DNA of 19,051 nt from an uncultured Eubacteriales bacterium (GCA_902475455.1 CABRZO010000026.1:1-19051), one strand, 5' to 3'. Positions 1 to 7,712 are shown, counted from the first letter of the stretch. Translations and numbers: made by a program. Notes: generated by a model from the sequence alone, not told the origin.

Positions 1-1556
1 TCACCATAGTAGGAGTCGATGGCCACGTCACGATAGACGGAGAAGATGGTGGCAAAAGCCTTCCGCAGATTCTTGGAGGCATCGGAATCAGGCTCACCAG
101 CCACGGAAACGGTGTGGGAGTTGATGCCGATGTAGCCGTAACCCAGGAAGTCCACGGTCTCGGTGGTCAGCACATCGCCGGTGAGCTCGCCATTGCTGTT
201 GGCCTGCTCCACGGCATCCACGGTATCAACGTCGAAGGAGGGATCGGTCAGATCCAGGGTGCCGGTGATAACGCCGTTGAGCTTATCGGCCTCCTGGGCC
301 TCCTGGAAGTTGATGTACTTGGTCTTGGGGGTGCCCAGATAGTAGTTCTCGTTGGCCTCAAAGTTGATGACGCCGTTCTCGAACTGCAGGAACTTGTAGG
401 GGCCAGCGCCCATGGGCTCGGTGGTCTTGGCCCGGACACTGCTCAGATCACCCTTGGGGAAGCCAAAGGAGTTGTTGTCATAGTCATACAGGGACTCATC
501 GCCATAGTAGTGCAGGGGGGCGATGAAGAAGGTCAGCTGATAAATCATGGTGGCGTCCACCTTGGTGGCGTGGACGGTCATGGAGTAATCGCCGGTCTTG
601 ACGATACCGGAGATGTTGGGAGCGGACTCGCCGGTGGCCACGTTGGTGGTGGAGTAGGCATACACGTCCTCAGGGATCAGGTCGGACAGGGCAGAGCCGG
701 CAGTCTCGGCCTCCATGGCGGTGAAGTTCCAGCCATAGTTGTCGCCGATGGCCAGGGCGAAGTCCTTAATGGTGGCGTCCTCTTCCAGGGTGAAGCCCCA
801 CTGGGAAGCGGCGGCGGCCACGGACAGGCTGTCGTCCTCAACAGCGGCCTTCACATAGTCCACAATCTCCTGGGCGAAAGCCACCAGGCCCTCGTTGACA
901 GCGTCCCAGAAAGCAGTCTGCTGCTCCTCGGTCACATAGGTGAAGTCGGTGTTGTCCTCACCCAGCTGAGCCAGCAGGGCGGACAGGGTGGTGTTGTTCT
1001 GACGATACTCCTCCATACCTTCGATGGGCTGGGCATACAGAGTGTTGCCGCCATCATAGGTGGGGTCGCAGAGGACGTACATGGAGAAGATGACGTCGTC
1101 AATGGTGATGGGAGTGCCATCGGAGAAGGTCAGGTCCTCACGCAGAGTGAAGTTGTAGTCCACGGTACCGTCCTCATTCTCCACGATCTCCACGTTGGCG
1201 GGACCATAGTAGGTGTACTCGGTGCCGTTGTACTCAACAGTCTCGCCCTCGATGCCGTTTTCGATGACAGCGCCGCTACGGTCACTGGTCAGCAGGGGGA
1301 GCTGAGTCATGGACACAACGTCCTGGTCATAAGCAGTCTCCGCGAAGAAGGGGGAGAACTTGCTGCTGAAGGGCAGATAGCCCACCACCAGGGGGGTGTC
1401 GGAAGAGCTTCCGGTGGAATCATCAGAGACAGCCTCATTGCTGCCGGAAGCTGCAGGAGTGCTTGTAGTTCCGCCTCCGCAAGCGGCCAGGCCCAGGACC
1501 ATGACCAGCGCCAGAAGCAGAGCAAGCAGTTTCTTTGCTTTGTTCATGTTTTGCAT
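1..1556 (-). CDS. Family 5 extracellular solute-binding lipoprotein of an ABC transporter (partial, 3' end outside window)
   Basis: Substrate-binding lipoprotein of a peptide/oligopeptide-type ABC importer, anchored outside the membrane; at least 518 residues are visible and the C-terminus lies beyond base 1. The N-terminus has Lys residues, a hydrophobic stretch and a lipobox ending in LAAC (Cys26 from the first ATG), followed by a Gly/Ser/Thr-rich linker. A region near residues 140-155 (FSDGTPITIDDV) matches the SBP_bac_5 family. Two in-frame starts exist, at 1556 and 1547; AGGAGG lies 3 nt before the first and 12 nt before the second, so the start is uncertain by three codons. The gene has its own strong promoter (1725-1753) and a leader of about 160 nt with two hairpins. 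No permease or ATPase partner is in the window. The ligand is inferred only from the family; peptides are the usual one, but sugars or metals bound to chelators are possible. Confidence 0.9.
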   Translation of the reverse strand, partial: MQNMNKAKKLLALLLALVMVLGLAACGGGTTSTPAASGSNEAVSDDSTGSSSDTPLVVGYLPFSSKFSPFFAETAYDQDVVSMTQLPLLTSDRSGAVIENGIEGETVEYNGTEYTYYGPANVEIVENEDGTVDYNFTLREDLTFSDGTPITIDDVIFSMYVLCDPTYDGGNTLYAQPIEGMEEYRQNNTTLSALLAQLGEDNTDFTYVTEEQQTAFWDAVNEGLVAFAQEIVDYVKAAVEDDSLSVAAAASQWGFTLEEDATIKDFALAIGDNYGWNFTAMEAETAGSALSDLIPEDVYAYSTTNVATGESAPNISGIVKTGDYSMTVHATKVDATMIYQLTFFIAPLHYYGDESLYDYDNNSFGFPKGDLSSVRAKTTEPMGAGPYKFLQFENGVINFEANENYYLGTPKTKYINFQEAQEADKLNGVITGTLDLTDPSFDVDTVDAVEQANSNGELTGDVLTTETVDFLGYGYIGINSHTVSVAGEPDSDASKNLRKAFATIFSVYRDVAIDSYYG

Positions 1557-1621
1557 TTTCCTCCTCTATTTATTTCAGAATCTGCCGCTCCGGAACGGGT
1601 GAACAGGCAAAAAAGCGGATT

Positions 1622-1640
1622 GCTTCTGTGAAACAGAAGC
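1622..1640 (-). other. Short hairpin in the leader of the solute-binding protein gene
   Basis: GCTTCTG and CAGAAGC form a 7-bp stem with a 5-nt loop. It follows directly after the 30-bp palindrome in the minus-strand leader RNA. A run of six T follows 6 nt further on (minus strand), so it could act as a weak attenuator, but the gap between stem and T-run is longer than in a normal terminator. Confidence 0.45.
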
Positions 1641-1670
1641 AACCAAAGGGGGGGATCCCCCCCTTTGGTT
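1641..1670. repeat. Perfect 30-bp palindrome with G7/C7 core
   Basis: The two 15-base arms (AACCAAAGGGGGGGA and its exact reverse complement) meet without a spacer, centred on GGATCC. The element sits inside the transcribed leader of the solute-binding protein gene, between its promoter and its ribosome-binding site. It could fold into a very stable hairpin in RNA. It is not followed by a clear T-run on the minus strand. It may be a REP-like interspersed repeat, a leader attenuator or an mRNA-stabilising structure. Confidence 0.7.
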
Positions 1671-1724
1671 TTACGTCCGTCCTTGGCCGCACCCGCGCTA
1701 AAACGGGGATTCCAAATCGTATCA

Positions 1725-1753
1725 ATTATATGCATCCAAGGGAAGCTTGTCAA
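1725..1753 (-). promoter_or_regulatory. Sigma-A-type promoter of the solute-binding protein gene
   Basis: On the minus strand TTGACA (1748-1753) and TATAAT (1725-1730) are both exact consensus and are separated by 17 bases. Transcription should start near 1718, giving a leader of about 160 nt before the coding sequence. This is the strongest promoter match in the window and suggests high expression of the binding protein independently of the genes upstream. Confidence 0.85.
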
Positions 1754-1800
1754 TTCGCTCCAGCTGGTAAATCAGAAACTTTGTGGAAAATGACGGCATT

Positions 1801-2334
1801 TTATGCCCATTCCAGTCGAAGAACCCACCGGCGCAGTAGGAGCGATACCGCCAAAACCAACAATTCCAGTAGTATATAGACAATTGCGGCAAAAATCTTC
1901 CCGTCAAATCCCGGCAGCAGCAGATTGATCAGCTCCGCCACCGCTGCAATTCCCGCAAACACCGCTGTCACAATTCCCAAAACCGGCAGCGGCTTCACGC
2001 TGGCCTTCCAGACATAGTCCCGCACCGGATCTCCTCCGTCGGTGAGCCGGTACAGCTTCCAGACCTGGACGCCGGCAAACAGCAGGGCCAGCATATAGGG
2101 GGCCAACGCCCAGGGCTGCTGCTCCATCCGGCAGTCCGGGACGCACCCCGCCGCCAGGGCGGCCGCCAGACCGACGACAGCGCACAGCCACAGCTTGACC
2201 AGGCTCTTGCCCCGGGGGCTGGCCCAGGCGTGGGTGGGGCCGGTATAGATATACTCCCCGGCCACATTGCGGTGAAAATCCTCCAGGTAGGCCCGGCGGA
2301 AGGGCCGCTTCTTCTTGGTTTTTTTCTCTTCCAC
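1801..2334 (-). CDS. Small multi-pass membrane protein of unknown function
   Basis: A 177-residue protein that I do not recognise. The first 45 residues are charged and probably cytosolic (Lys/Arg-rich start, KKTKKKRPFRR). Four hydrophobic segments follow at roughly 46-66, 76-95, 115-142 and 147-171, with a short basic tail. The start is GTG, chosen because the frame has no ATG before the second helix region and because GGAG lies 6 nt upstream. The start is 3 nt after the stop of the M3 peptidase gene, so the two are probably co-transcribed and translationally coupled. No catalytic motif was seen. Confidence 0.75.
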   Translation of the reverse strand: MEEKKTKKKRPFRRAYLEDFHRNVAGEYIYTGPTHAWASPRGKSLVKLWLCAVVGLAAALAAGCVPDCRMEQQPWALAPYMLALLFAGVQVWKLYRLTDGGDPVRDYVWKASVKPLPVLGIVTAVFAGIAAVAELINLLLPGFDGKIFAAIVYILLELLVLAVSLLLRRWVLRLEWA

Positions 2335-2337
2335 GGC

Positions 2338-4041
2338 TCACTCCATCCCCGTCAGGTCAAAGCGGTCCAGCCAGTCCCGGGCGGTGTCACAGACCTCCCG
2401 AAGGCAGGCTTCGTCAAAGGGGCTCTTCAACCCCGCCTGGGCCAGCAGCTGGGTAAAGGTGCGGCTGCCCCCCTGGCGGGTATAGGCCATATAGTGTTCC
2501 CAGGCCTCCTTCTGATCCTTCTGCAGCATGGCCCACAGCTCCAGGGCCACCGTCTGGGCCAGGCAGTAGTCGATATAGTAGAAGGGGCTGGAGTAGATGT
2601 GGTGCTGACGCTGCCAGCCCTCCCCTTCCGCGTAGAAGGGAATCTCCCCGTCCAGCTTCTGCCAGGGCATATAGATCCCCAGCAGTTCTTTCCAAACCCC
2701 GTGGCGCTGCTCCGGGGTCAGATCGGGCTGCTCATAGACAATGTGCTGGAAGTGGTCCACCATGGTGCCATAGGGAATGAAGGTCAGGGCACTGGACAGG
2801 TGGCTGTAATGGAATTTCCGGGTATCCTGTCCAAAGAACAGCTCAGACCAGGGCCAGGCCATGAACTCCATGGACATGGAGTGGACCTCGCAGGCCTCCA
2901 GGCTGGGCCAGACCGTGGACTGGGGCACCCGATCCCGGTTCAGATAGGCGGCGAAGGCGTGGCCCGCCTCGTGGGTGACCACCTCCACATCTCCCTGGGT
3001 GCCGTTGAAGTTGGCAAAGATAAAGGGGACGCCGTAATCCGGCAGGCTGGTGCAGTAGCCGCCCCCCTCCTTCCCCTCGGTGGACAGCACGTCCAGCAGC
3101 TCCCCCTCCAGCATGGTGCGGAAGAAGGCGCCGGTCTCCGGGGACAGCTCGTCGTAAAACTTGCGGCCCTGCTCCAGGATCTGCTCCGGGGTGCCGAAGG
3201 GCCGGGGGTTGCCGGAGCGGAACTCCAGGGCGTTGTCGGCAAAGCTCATGGGGTACTGCTTGCCCAGCCGCTTGGCCTGCTCCCGATAGATCCGATCCGC
3301 CACCGGCACCAGGTACTTCTGCACCGCCAGCCGGAATTTTTCCACGTCCTCCTTGGTGTAGCAGTTGCGGCTCATCCGGTAGTAGCCCAGGGTGGTGTAG
3401 CCCTCATAGCCCAGTTTTTTGCCCATGGCGTCCCGCAGGTGAACCAGCTCATCGTAGAGCCCGTCCAGCTGGTCCTGGTGGTCCTTATACCACTGGCCCT
3501 CGGCCTTCCAGGCCGCCAGCCGGCGGGCATCGTCGGCGTCGGTCTTGAAGGGAGTCATCTGGGACAAGGTGTACACGCCCCCCTCAAAGGGGATCTGGGC
3601 GGAGGCCAGCAGCTTTTCATAGGCCTGGGTCAGATCATTCTCCCGCTGAAGCTCCGGAATGATCTCCGGGGAGAAGGTTTTCAGCTCCATCTCCGCGTTG
3701 ACAAACATCAGATCTCCATACTCTTTGGCAAAGTCAGCCCGATAGGGGCCTTTGAGCATGGCCATGGTCCAGGCCTGGGCATACTCCTGGAGCTGGGGCC
3801 GGGCCCCATTCCAGAACTTGGCCTCTCCGTCATAAAAGGCGTCCCGGGTGTCAATGCTGTGGCGGACATGGGCCAGAATGGCCAGGGTGTCCACATGCTT
3901 CTCCAGCTCCTCCTTCTCCAAAAAGACCGCCTTGGCCTCCGCATAGCTCCCCGCCGACTCCAGATGCCGGGTCAACTCACTGTACCGGGCCTTCAGCGCC
4001 TCCAGATCCGGGCGCTCATAGGGCATCTCCGAAAACTTCAT
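2338..4041 (-). CDS. M3 family oligoendopeptidase (PepF-like zinc metallopeptidase)
   Basis: A cytosolic zinc peptidase that cleaves short peptides; 567 residues, the usual length of the M3 oligoendopeptidase group distinct from PepF itself. The zinc motif HEAGH is at residues 357-361 (VVTHEAGHAFAAYL) and the third ligand is probably Glu385 in EACEVHSMSMEF, both as expected for clan MA family M3. There is no signal peptide. The start is the ATG at 4041, with AGGCGG 8 nt upstream. An AT-rich stretch in the 103-base gap to degV (about 4090-4125) probably holds its promoter, but no clear -35/-10 pair can be fixed. It is followed after 3 nt by the small membrane protein gene. A role in recycling peptides would fit the neighbouring peptide-type binding protein, but that link is inference. 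Confidence 0.93.
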   Translation of the reverse strand: MKFSEMPYERPDLEALKARYSELTRHLESAGSYAEAKAVFLEKEELEKHVDTLAILAHVRHSIDTRDAFYDGEAKFWNGARPQLQEYAQAWTMAMLKGPYRADFAKEYGDLMFVNAEMELKTFSPEIIPELQRENDLTQAYEKLLASAQIPFEGGVYTLSQMTPFKTDADDARRLAAWKAEGQWYKDHQDQLDGLYDELVHLRDAMGKKLGYEGYTTLGYYRMSRNCYTKEDVEKFRLAVQKYLVPVADRIYREQAKRLGKQYPMSFADNALEFRSGNPRPFGTPEQILEQGRKFYDELSPETGAFFRTMLEGELLDVLSTEGKEGGGYCTSLPDYGVPFIFANFNGTQGDVEVVTHEAGHAFAAYLNRDRVPQSTVWPSLEACEVHSMSMEFMAWPWSELFFGQDTRKFHYSHLSSALTFIPYGTMVDHFQHIVYEQPDLTPEQRHGVWKELLGIYMPWQKLDGEIPFYAEGEGWQRQHHIYSSPFYYIDYCLAQTVALELWAMLQKDQKEAWEHYMAYTRQGGSRTFTQLLAQAGLKSPFDEACLREVCDTARDWLDRFDLTGME

Positions 4042-4129
4042 GGTTCTTGCCGCCTTTCCGCTTCCTCACTTGGGTTTCGTGTCCGCATCTTTATACATTT
4101 AAATATATAAACCGCTAAATTATTAAATC

Positions 4130-4144
4130 GCCGGTAATGCCGGC
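4130..4144 (-). terminator. Weak hairpin just after degV
   Basis: GCCGG and CCGGC form a 5-bp stem with a 5-nt loop directly behind the degV stop codon, followed on the minus strand by an AT-rich stretch (GATTTAATAATTT) without a solid T-run. It could be a weak terminator. Confidence 0.3.
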
Positions 4145-5011
4145 TCAGTCCAGCACCTGGACCGCAGCCCCCAGCACCCCGTCGCCAATATAGACGCTGA
4201 GGGTGGAGTCGATCTCTCCAGCCCAGATGTGTTGGCAGCCGGGCAGTGCTGCCAACAGCTTTTCCCGGACCCGCTCCATACCCGCCGGGTCACCGCCGTT
4301 GGCCACCGCCAGATTGAAGCACCGGTGATTGCCGCAGGCCTGGACCGCCAGTTCCACCAGCTTGTCCACCACCTGGCCGCTGCCCCGGACCTTGGCCACC
4401 GACTGAAGCTGGCCATCCTCGGTGAAGGTCAGAATGGGCTTGATCTTCAGCAGCGCCCCCGCCGTGGCGGTGACCCGGCCGATCCGACCACCCTTCTGCA
4501 AATATTCCAGGGTGTCCACCGAGAAAAAGGCCCGGGTATTGCCCAGCAGTTGGGGCACCCGGCGCTGGGTGAGCTCCTCCCAGCCCATGCCGGAGCGGAT
4601 GTCCTCCGCCAGCTGCAGCAAGGTGAGGCCCTGGCCCAGAGAGCCGCTCAGGGAGTCATAGACCCGGATGGCAAGCCGGTCCTCCAGCTCCTCCGCCGCC
4701 AGCCGCATCAGGTTATAGGTCCCAGACAGACCGCTGGACAGCATGATGGCGATGGCCCCGTCATAGCCCTCCTCCAGTATCTGGTGCAGTACCCGCTCAA
4801 TGTCCTCCCCTGCCGGCAGAGAGGTCTTGGGCAGCTCTCCGGCGTGAAGCCGGGCGTAGACATCGGCGGGGGTGATGTCCACCCCGTCGGCATACTCCCC
4901 GTCCTGGCAACGGATGCGCAGAGGCACCACGTGGATGCGGTACTCCTCCACCAGGTCTCGGGACAAGTCGGCGCAGGAATCTGTCAACAAAGCGATCTTT
5001 TGGGGCGTCAT
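4145..5011 (-). CDS. DegV family fatty-acid-binding protein (FakB-like)
   Basis: A 288-residue, full-length DegV protein. DegV/FakB proteins bind a free fatty acid and present it to the kinase FakA, feeding exogenous or recycled fatty acids into phospholipid synthesis. Family hallmarks are visible: the N-terminal TDSCADLS, the PADVYARL/PKTSLPA region around residues 48-68, LSSGLSGTYN near 91-100 and KGGRIGRVTA near 175. The start ATG has AAGGAGGGG 6 nt upstream. It begins 34 nt after the stop of the C39-like gene, so the two may form an operon. No FakA is in the window. The lipid specificity cannot be judged. Confidence 0.93.
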   Translation of the reverse strand: MTPQKIALLTDSCADLSRDLVEEYRIHVVPLRIRCQDGEYADGVDITPADVYARLHAGELPKTSLPAGEDIERVLHQILEEGYDGAIAIMLSSGLSGTYNLMRLAAEELEDRLAIRVYDSLSGSLGQGLTLLQLAEDIRSGMGWEELTQRRVPQLLGNTRAFFSVDTLEYLQKGGRIGRVTATAGALLKIKPILTFTEDGQLQSVAKVRGSGQVVDKLVELAVQACGNHRCFNLAVANGGDPAGMERVREKLLAALPGCQHIWAGEIDSTLSVYIGDGVLGAAVQVLD

Positions 5012-5045
5012 GTCATCCCCCTCCTTCTCTCAATTGATATACAAA

Positions 5046-5696
5046 TTATCCCACAAAACCGGCCTGGCCGCAAGCGTGGGCCCCAACCTGTTCCAGGCCA
5101 TAGAGGATCAGACCGCCCCGCTCCTCATAGCCGGTATCCCACAGCCGTTCCAGGGACAGCCACTCGCAGCCACCGTAGGTGGTGGCCCGGATCCAGAGCC
5201 CGTCGGTCCGGTCCTCATAGCCTGTGATCAGGAACCAATGCCAGATATAGTCGTCCATCCTTTTTTTGTCCCGGTGCCGCAGCGTCAGGCAGGGCACCAG
5301 GATACCCCGATTCAGCTGGGACCGGATGGCCCGGGCCGCGGCGGACACCGGCGCATGGCCGGACAGCGAGGTGATGGTGATCCCTTCCTCCCCCACGTCG
5401 GCCAGATACCGCCGCAGTCCTTCAATATACAGGTCCAGCCTGGAAACCCCCCGGGGGCCGGGGGTGAGGTAATCCCGCCTGATCTGATGGGCAAACTCCT
5501 TGTATTTCCGCCGGGACAGCTCCCAGGCGTTGTAAGGACACAGCCGGTCCAGGCCGAAGGTCCGGGCCAGACTGATGCAGCTGTCCGCGGCGGCGATGGA
5601 CGCACAGCCCTTTCTACGCATAATCGGGTGCCAAAACCACGACTGCCTGCCGCCAATCCGGCCGTCAATGCAGAAATAATCCAGTTCCCGTTTCAT
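5046..5696 (-). CDS. Papain/C39-like protein of unknown function
   Basis: A 216-residue protein without signal peptide or membrane segment. It resembles a group of Firmicutes hypothetical proteins with a papain-like (C39-type) fold. A conserved-looking Cys31 lies in RRKGCASIAAAD, followed by a helix, and a His153 lies in IWHWFLITGY before a beta-rich TTYGG segment. The order Cys then His fits a cysteine peptidase or transglutaminase-like fold, but catalysis is unproven. The start ATG at 5696 has GGGGAGG 7 nt upstream; an earlier ATG is out of frame. It has its own promoter (5745-5774) and lies ahead of degV in the same direction. Confidence 0.8.
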   Translation of the reverse strand: MKRELDYFCIDGRIGGRQSWFWHPIMRRKGCASIAAADSCISLARTFGLDRLCPYNAWELSRRKYKEFAHQIRRDYLTPGPRGVSRLDLYIEGLRRYLADVGEEGITITSLSGHAPVSAAARAIRSQLNRGILVPCLTLRHRDKKRMDDYIWHWFLITGYEDRTDGLWIRATTYGGCEWLSLERLWDTGYEERGGLILYGLEQVGAHACGQAGFVG

Positions 5697-5744
5697 TGCA
5701 TAGCCTCCCCAAAATCACAATGATCTAAAAAAGCATTAAAAAAT

Positions 5745-5774
5745 AGTTTAATAGATTAACCTACCTTCTGTCAA
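5745..5774 (-). promoter_or_regulatory. Promoter of the C39-like gene
   Basis: On the minus strand an exact TTGACA (5769-5774) is followed after 18 bases by TAAACT (5745-5750), in an AT-rich stretch. It would give a leader of about 40 nt and probably also transcribes degV. It diverges from the blaI promoter about 100 bp away. Confidence 0.55.
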
Positions 5775-5872
5775 TTTCAAATTGGCCTTTTTTCCCTTCT
5801 TTCGGGGTGTGCAGCAATGTTCCGCCCTCCCCGCCGGATCCCGGTCGGTGCTGTCTTCCAAAAATCTTTTTT

Positions 5873-5888
5873 GACTACGCCAGTAGTA
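5873..5888 (+). promoter_or_regulatory. Probable BlaI operator, upstream copy
   Basis: GACTACGCCAGTAGTA contains the inverted half-sites ACTAC and GTAGT. It abuts the -35 box of the blaI promoter at 5889. It shares the sequence GACTAC-N-CC-AGTAGT with the downstream copy. BlaI/MecI repressors bind such dyads of TACT/AGTA type as dimers, so binding here should block the promoter. Confidence 0.6.
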
Positions 5889-5917
5889 TTGACAACTTTT
5901 TCCTCTTGTGTTAAGCT
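5889..5917 (+). promoter_or_regulatory. Promoter of the blaI-M56 operon
   Basis: An exact TTGACA (5889-5894) is followed after 17 bases by TAAGCT (5912-5917). The weak -10 box is compatible with a regulated promoter. Operator dyads lie just upstream of the -35 box and around and after the predicted start point. Confidence 0.6.
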
Positions 5918-5923
5918 GGACTT

Positions 5924-5945
5924 AGTAGAGACTACTCCAGTAGTC
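5924..5945 (+). promoter_or_regulatory. Probable BlaI operator, downstream copy with three half-sites
   Basis: GACTACTCCAGTAGTC (5930-5945) has perfect 7-bp arms around CC. A further AGTAG at 5924-5928 forms a second overlapping dyad with the same ACTACT, so three alternating half-sites are present. The site covers the predicted transcription start region and ends 5 nt before the ribosome-binding site. Confidence 0.65.
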
Positions 5946-5965
5946 AAAAAGGAGCTTAATGGACG

Positions 5966-6334
5966 ATGAAACTGTTTGATTCGGAACTGAAGGTCATGGA
6001 GGTGCTCTGGCGGGAGGGGGACCGCACCGCCAAGCAGATTGCCGAGATTTTGGGCCGGGAGGTGGGCTGGAACCGGAACACCACCTACACCCTGATCAAG
6101 CGGTGCATTGACAAGGGGGCCATCCGGCGCAGCGAGCCCCATTTTCTGTGCCATGCCCTGATTGACCGGGGGGTAGTTCAGAGCGATGAAGCCGATGCCC
6201 TAATTGACAAACTGTTTGACGGTTCCGCGGGGCTGCTCTTCTCCAACCTGATCCGCCGGAAGAAGATTAGCCCGGAGGAGCTGGCCCAGCTGCAGGCCTT
6301 GGTGGACTCCCTGGAGGAGACAAAAGGAGAGTGA
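5966..6334 (+). CDS. BlaI/MecI/CopY family transcriptional repressor
   Basis: A 122-residue winged-helix repressor with the family start (MKLFDSELKVMEVLW), the recognition region around WNRNTTYTLIKRCIDKG (residues 35-51) and a helical dimerisation tail. Members are usually cleaved or released by the metalloprotease encoded beside them, which derepresses the operon. It is followed after 6 nt by the M56 gene, whose ribosome-binding site lies in the end of this gene. Two dyads flank its promoter, so autoregulation is likely. GGAG is 11 nt upstream of the chosen ATG, a little far; an out-of-frame ATG at 5959 lies closer. The regulated stress need not be beta-lactams, since no beta-lactamase is nearby. 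Confidence 0.93.
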   Translation: MKLFDSELKVMEVLWREGDRTAKQIAEILGREVGWNRNTTYTLIKRCIDKGAIRRSEPHFLCHALIDRGVVQSDEADALIDKLFDGSAGLLFSNLIRRKKISPEELAQLQALVDSLEETKGE

Positions 6335-6340
6335 AACGAC

Positions 6341-7681
6341 ATGATGACGCCGCTGCAGATGACCCTGACCGGTGGGGCACTGATTGCAACCCTGGCCCTG
6401 CTCCGGGCGGTCTGTTTTGACCGGGTGCCCAAGAAGGTATTCCGGGGACTCTGGCTGCTGCCTCTGGCCCGGCTGCTGATTCCCTGGACCCCCGCTTTTT
6501 CTCTGAGTGCCCTGTCCCTGCTCTCCCGGCGACAGCCGCTCCAGGATGACAGCCCCGTATCCCAGGCCGCCCAAGCTATTCTGGGCATTTCCGGCAGCGC
6601 CTCCGGGGACACTGGGGGCCAGGTGCTGGCGGGGACTGCGGCCAACGTGCCCGTCTGGCTGCTGGTCTGGCTGGGGGGCGCCCTGGTGCTGGGGGCCTGG
6701 CTTTTGGTCTCCTGGCTGGTGTGCCGGCGGCGGTTTGCCTCCTCCCTGCCCTTCTGGTGGCCGAGGCAGGCGCAGTGGCTGAAGGTCCACCCGTTAAAAC
6801 GCCACCTCCGCATCCGCCAGAGCGACCGGGTGGAGGTACCCCTGACCTACGGGCTTTTGCGCCCGGTGATCCTGGTTCCCAAGGGCCTGGCGCTGGGGCC
6901 GGAGCTGGACCATGTGCTGGAGCACGAATTCACCCACATCCGCCGGTGGGACGGACTTTACAAACTGTTGCTGACCATGGCCCTGTGCCTCCACTGGTAC
7001 AATCCGCTGGTATGGCTCATGGTGGGACTGGCCAATCGGGATGTGGAGCTAGCCTGCGACGAGGCGGTAATCCGGCGGTTTGGCCCTGAAGCCCGGGCCG
7101 ACTACGCCCGCACCCTGCTGCGGTTTGAGACTGGCGGCAGCTTTGCGGCCCCCTATATCAATCAGTTTGGCCGAGGCTCCGTGAAGCAGCGGATTTCCGC
7201 CCTGGCCCGGCACAAGAAGGTTTCTCTGCTGCTGTCCGGGGCGGTGCTGGGGCTGGCGGTTTGCGCCGCCCTGTTCTGGGCGCTGTCCCCGGCACCCCTC
7301 CCCCCGGAACGCATTGAGGTAGAGGGCTACACCTATGTATCCCTCCGGGAGGCCGCCCAAACTTACGGTTACACCCTGCGGCAGACCATCAGGCCCTATA
7401 CCGGCACCCTGGCTGTGAACACCGAGGAAGAGGCTGCGGGAACCGTGGTCCGGGGACGGTCGGTGACCTGCTATCTCTCCGAAAAAGACAACAGCCCCAT
7501 GGGGGACGCCTGGTTTATCTGGCAGGACCAGCAGATCACCAGCCATATGTATGGAGGCTGTATGTTCGGGGCCACAGAAACCTCCTATCCCACCCCCTTC
7601 TATCTGGAGGGGCGGACGGTCTATGTGGCCGAAGATCTGGTGGACACAATCTTTCAGCCAAATTCAGATACAGACCCATAA
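6341..7681 (+). CDS. M56 family (BlaR1-type) membrane metallopeptidase with non-PBP C-terminal domain
   Basis: A 446-residue sensor protease of the BlaR1/MecR1 type. Membrane segments lie near residues 8-25, 35-55, 105-128, 205-228 and 287-312. The zinc motif HEFTH is at 195-199 and the third ligand region ELACDE at 236-241. Classical BlaR1 carries an outer penicillin-binding domain of about 250 residues; here the last helix is followed by only about 130 residues. These begin EGYTYVSLREAAQTYGYTL and resemble a copper-amine-oxidase N-terminal/stalk-type module, with no SxxK motif seen. The signal is therefore probably not a beta-lactam. Its likely substrate is the BlaI-type repressor just upstream. 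The start is the first of two ATGs, with AAAGGAGAG upstream. Confidence 0.9.
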   Translation: MMTPLQMTLTGGALIATLALLRAVCFDRVPKKVFRGLWLLPLARLLIPWTPAFSLSALSLLSRRQPLQDDSPVSQAAQAILGISGSASGDTGGQVLAGTAANVPVWLLVWLGGALVLGAWLLVSWLVCRRRFASSLPFWWPRQAQWLKVHPLKRHLRIRQSDRVEVPLTYGLLRPVILVPKGLALGPELDHVLEHEFTHIRRWDGLYKLLLTMALCLHWYNPLVWLMVGLANRDVELACDEAVIRRFGPEARADYARTLLRFETGGSFAAPYINQFGRGSVKQRISALARHKKVSLLLSGAVLGLAVCAALFWALSPAPLPPERIEVEGYTYVSLREAAQTYGYTLRQTIRPYTGTLAVNTEEEAAGTVVRGRSVTCYLSEKDNSPMGDAWFIWQDQQITSHMYGGCMFGATETSYPTPFYLEGRTVYVAEDLVDTIFQPNSDTDP

Positions 7682-7712
7682 TTCCAGGTGTGGAACAGAA
7701 ATCTGTCCCAGA

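Noticed and set aside
114..1631. Long plus-strand open frame opposite the solute-binding protein gene
   Set aside because: Low-complexity Gly/Val/Leu-rich translation and no family match; it is the shadow of a clear lipoprotein gene on the minus strand.
2230..4110. Long plus-strand open frame opposite the M3 peptidase gene
   Set aside because: The opposite strand encodes a full-length peptidase with its zinc motif; the frame stays open because of GC-rich codon use.
6341..7681. Beta-lactam resistance sensor (blaR1/mecR1)
   Set aside because: No penicillin-binding domain in the protein and no beta-lactamase or alternative penicillin-binding protein gene in the window.
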